From contig NZ_AP025592.1 of NCBI RefSeq assembly GCF_023169965.1, forward strand, positions 744,001-808,000: a DNA stretch of 64,000 nucleotides, read 5' to 3'. Below, piece by piece: positions 62,934 to 64,000 of the stretch (its first letter is position 1; each line of letters starts with the position of its first letter). Both the position numbers and the translations under genes were made by a program. The notes below the pieces were generated by a model, which was given only the letters and a program-made list of their open reading frames with translations, was not told the DNA's origin and did no database searches. The DNA is from Anaeromyxobacter paludicola. GTDB taxonomy: Bacteria; Myxococcota; Myxococcia; Myxococcales; Anaeromyxobacteraceae.

Positions 62934-62947
62934 GGGGGTTAACCCCC
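62934..62947. repeat. Perfect 14-bp palindrome beside attR
   Basis: GGGGGTTAACCCCC, a perfect palindrome 10 bp inside the right att site. May bind a regulator or recombination factor or be part of the virus circular junction. Confidence 0.6.
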
Positions 62948-62956
62948 TGTGACCGT

Positions 62957-62984
62957 GAGTCCGATAATATGGATTATGTCAACT
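62957..62984 (+). repeat. attR: dif-like site
   Basis: Same 19-bp core as attL, followed by right arm TTATGTCAACT, which matches the proteobacterial XerD arm closely. An 11-6-11 arrangement (left arm GAGTCCGATAA, 6-bp spacer TATGGA) is that of a bacterial dif site. This arm is the chromosomal one; the left arm came from the virus. Confidence 0.75.
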
Positions 62985-63041
62985 AGGCGCGGGGCCGGGT
63001 CGGCGCGGAGAACCGCTGGAAACACGGGCCCTTCCGCCGGC

Positions 63042-63542
63042 TCAGCCGTCCTTCCCCGGTCGCCTGCCCCGGTGCTCGCAGAGCCCGTCGCGCGCCAGCA
63101 CCTTCACGATGCGCGGCGTGCCGTGGGCGTCGGCGACGGCGCACGGGCAGCGGCCGGCGGTCTCGCAAGCGAGCCGCTCCTCCATCGCCGCGAGCGCGTC
63201 GGCGAGCTCCCGCTTCACGCGCCGCAGCCGCTCGATCCGCTGCTGCGCCTGGTCGAGGTGCGTGCTCAGGAGCTCGTGGCAGCGGCCGGCGAACTCGGCC
63301 GCGGTGGCGCACCCGGAGCGCAGGTCGAGCACCGCCTTGATCTCGCCGAGCCCGAGTCCGAGCTCGCGCAGGTCCCCGATGAGCCGGAGCCGCTCGAGAT
63401 CCTCGCCGGTGTAGCGCCGGTGGCCGCCCTCCGACACCTGGGCCGGCTTGAGCAGCCCCTGCTCCTCGTAGAAGCGGATGGTCCGCACCGTGGCGCCGGT
63501 CGCCCGGGCCAGGTCGCCGGACGTGAGCTGGGCGCCTCCCAT
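63042..63542 (-). CDS. MerR-family transcriptional regulator
   Basis: 166 aa. N-terminal winged helix SGDLARATGATVRTIRFYEEQGLLKPAQVSEGGHRRYTGEDLERL, a dimerisation coiled coil (HELLSTHLDQAQQRIERLRRVKRELADALAAMEERL) and a C-terminal cysteine set (ACETAGRCPC and CEH). The cysteines hint at metal or redox sensing but match no standard MerR subclass I can name. Directly right of the provirus; its target is unknown. Confidence 0.85.
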   Translation of the reverse strand: MGGAQLTSGDLARATGATVRTIRFYEEQGLLKPAQVSEGGHRRYTGEDLERLRLIGDLRELGLGLGEIKAVLDLRSGCATAAEFAGRCHELLSTHLDQAQQRIERLRRVKRELADALAAMEERLACETAGRCPCAVADAHGTPRIVKVLARDGLCEHRGRRPGKDG

Positions 63543-63597
63543 GCGCCGGGATCGCTAACCGGGCCCGCGCGCCCTGTCAACGCTGGCGCGGGGCGGC

Positions 63598-64000
63598 TCA
63601 GCTCCCGCGGAGCAGGTCGCGGGCGATGACCAGCCGCTGGATCTCGCTCGTCCCCTCGTAGAGCGTCTGCACCCGGGCGTCCCGGAACAGCCGCTCGACC
63701 GGGAAGGCGTCGGTGTAGCCGTAGCCGCCGTGCACCTGCACGGCGCGCGTCACCGCCCGCTGCGCCGCCTCGCTCGCGAAGAGCTTGGCCATCGCCGCCT
63801 CGCGGGTGAACGGCGCGCCGGCCTCCTTCCGCGCCGCCGCGCGCAGCGTGAGGAGCCGCGCCAGGTCGTGATCGGTGGCGACGTCGGCGAGCGCGAACCG
63901 GATCGCCTCGTGCTCGGCGATGGGGACGCCGAAGGCCCGGCGCTCCCGGGCGTAGCGGACCGAGGCCTCGAGGGCGGCCCGGATGGTCCCGGTGGCCTGG
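63598..64000 (-). CDS. Acyl-CoA dehydrogenase, C-terminal part (cut by window edge)
   Basis: About 133 codons to a TGA stop, 5' end beyond the window. The helical C-domain VQVHGGYGYTDAFPVERLFRDARVQTLYEGTSEIQR and RRAFGVPIAEHEAIRFALADVATD are standard; YEGTSEIQR carries the usual catalytic Glu. Substrate not deducible. Confidence 0.93.
   Translation of the reverse strand, partial: QATGTIRAALEASVRYARERRAFGVPIAEHEAIRFALADVATDHDLARLLTLRAAARKEAGAPFTREAAMAKLFASEAAQRAVTRAVQVHGGYGYTDAFPVERLFRDARVQTLYEGTSEIQRLVIARDLLRGS

Larger units (their letters stand above)
50351..62984 (-). mobile_element. dif-integrated provirus, probably of a tailless membrane-containing virus
   Basis: About 12.6 kb bounded by a 19-bp direct repeat, with 23 tightly packed minus-strand genes and no integrase. 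Reading in transcription order: small early genes, HUH-like replication protein, zinc-finger protein; then a second block with an AT-hook-like protein, packaging ATPase, capsid candidate, many one-helix proteins, a lytic transglycosylase, a beta-helix spike and small membrane proteins. No tail, portal or large-terminase gene is present. Size and content match icosahedral internal-membrane viruses of the corticovirus/PM2 layout (about 10 kb, Rep plus short ATPase). Integration at dif would use host XerCD. Confidence 0.75.

Noticed and set aside
62624-62986. 120-aa plus-strand open frame at the viral right end
   Set aside because: Antisense of the zinc-ribbon fragments; Pro/Arg-rich shadow composition and no ribosome site.

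Overview
The window is very GC-rich DNA, probably from a myxobacterium-type chromosome (Myxococcota, Anaeromyxobacter-like). The basis is the base and codon composition, the housekeeping clusters (rnc-era-der-bamB, meaB with a split methylmalonyl-CoA mutase, an mlaEFD set, a cytosolic IMP/GMP-type HAD nucleotidase) and an archaic Csu-type pilus. The genus is an inference from gene content, not a database match.

Layout. 1-3263: 3' end of a spore-coat-U/Csu pilus operon (pilin end, chaperone, usher). 3430-9418: four-gene electron-transfer-flavoprotein operon with an oversized acyl-CoA dehydrogenase, an ETF:quinone oxidoreductase and divergent EtfB/EtfA. 9435-16111: mixed small genes (MscL with a zinc tail, dodecin, uracil permease, a radical-SAM-like protein without its cluster cysteines, DksA-type protein, selenocysteine tRNA, HAD nucleotidase, XRE regulator). 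16277-24525: M16 protease pair, pseudouridine synthase, alanine racemase, MlaEFD lipid transporter. 24545-28610: MacAB-type efflux, TlpA-like thioredoxin, YacG. 28705-29960: flippase-like membrane protein, CAT-anticodon tRNA, terminator. 30067-39125: propionate/branched-chain acyl-CoA operon (mutase, HMG-CoA lyase, enoyl-CoA hydratase, carboxyltransferase, acyl-CoA dehydrogenase, unknown gene, MeaB). 39122-45908: rnc, two cyclophilins, era, der, a YfgM-like protein, bamB, Nudix. 46017-50150: lipoprotein, secreted protein, AraC regulator, membrane protein, short-chain dehydrogenase.

50351-62984 is the standout: a 12.6-kb provirus, all genes on the minus strand, bounded by a 19-bp direct repeat. 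The right copy, with its flank, looks like a chromosomal dif site, and the element has no integrase, so it probably uses host XerCD. Its gene set does not match a tailed phage: a HUH-like rolling-circle replication protein, a short FtsK/A32-like packaging ATPase, a 372-aa major-capsid candidate, many one-helix membrane proteins, a membrane-anchored lytic transglycosylase and a secreted beta-helix spike. This fits a small icosahedral membrane-containing virus of the double-jelly-roll type (corticovirus/PM2-like layout). One replication operon (62571 to 59306) and one structural operon (59214 to 50677) are separated by about 90 bp, and the second ends in a hairpin with a T-run. Two of its genes appear frame-disrupted in GC-rich runs.

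62985-64000: MerR-type regulator and the 3' end of an acyl-CoA dehydrogenase, both on the minus strand. Apart from three minus-strand genes just left of the element, plus-strand genes dominate left of dif and minus-strand genes lie to its right, as expected near a replication terminus.
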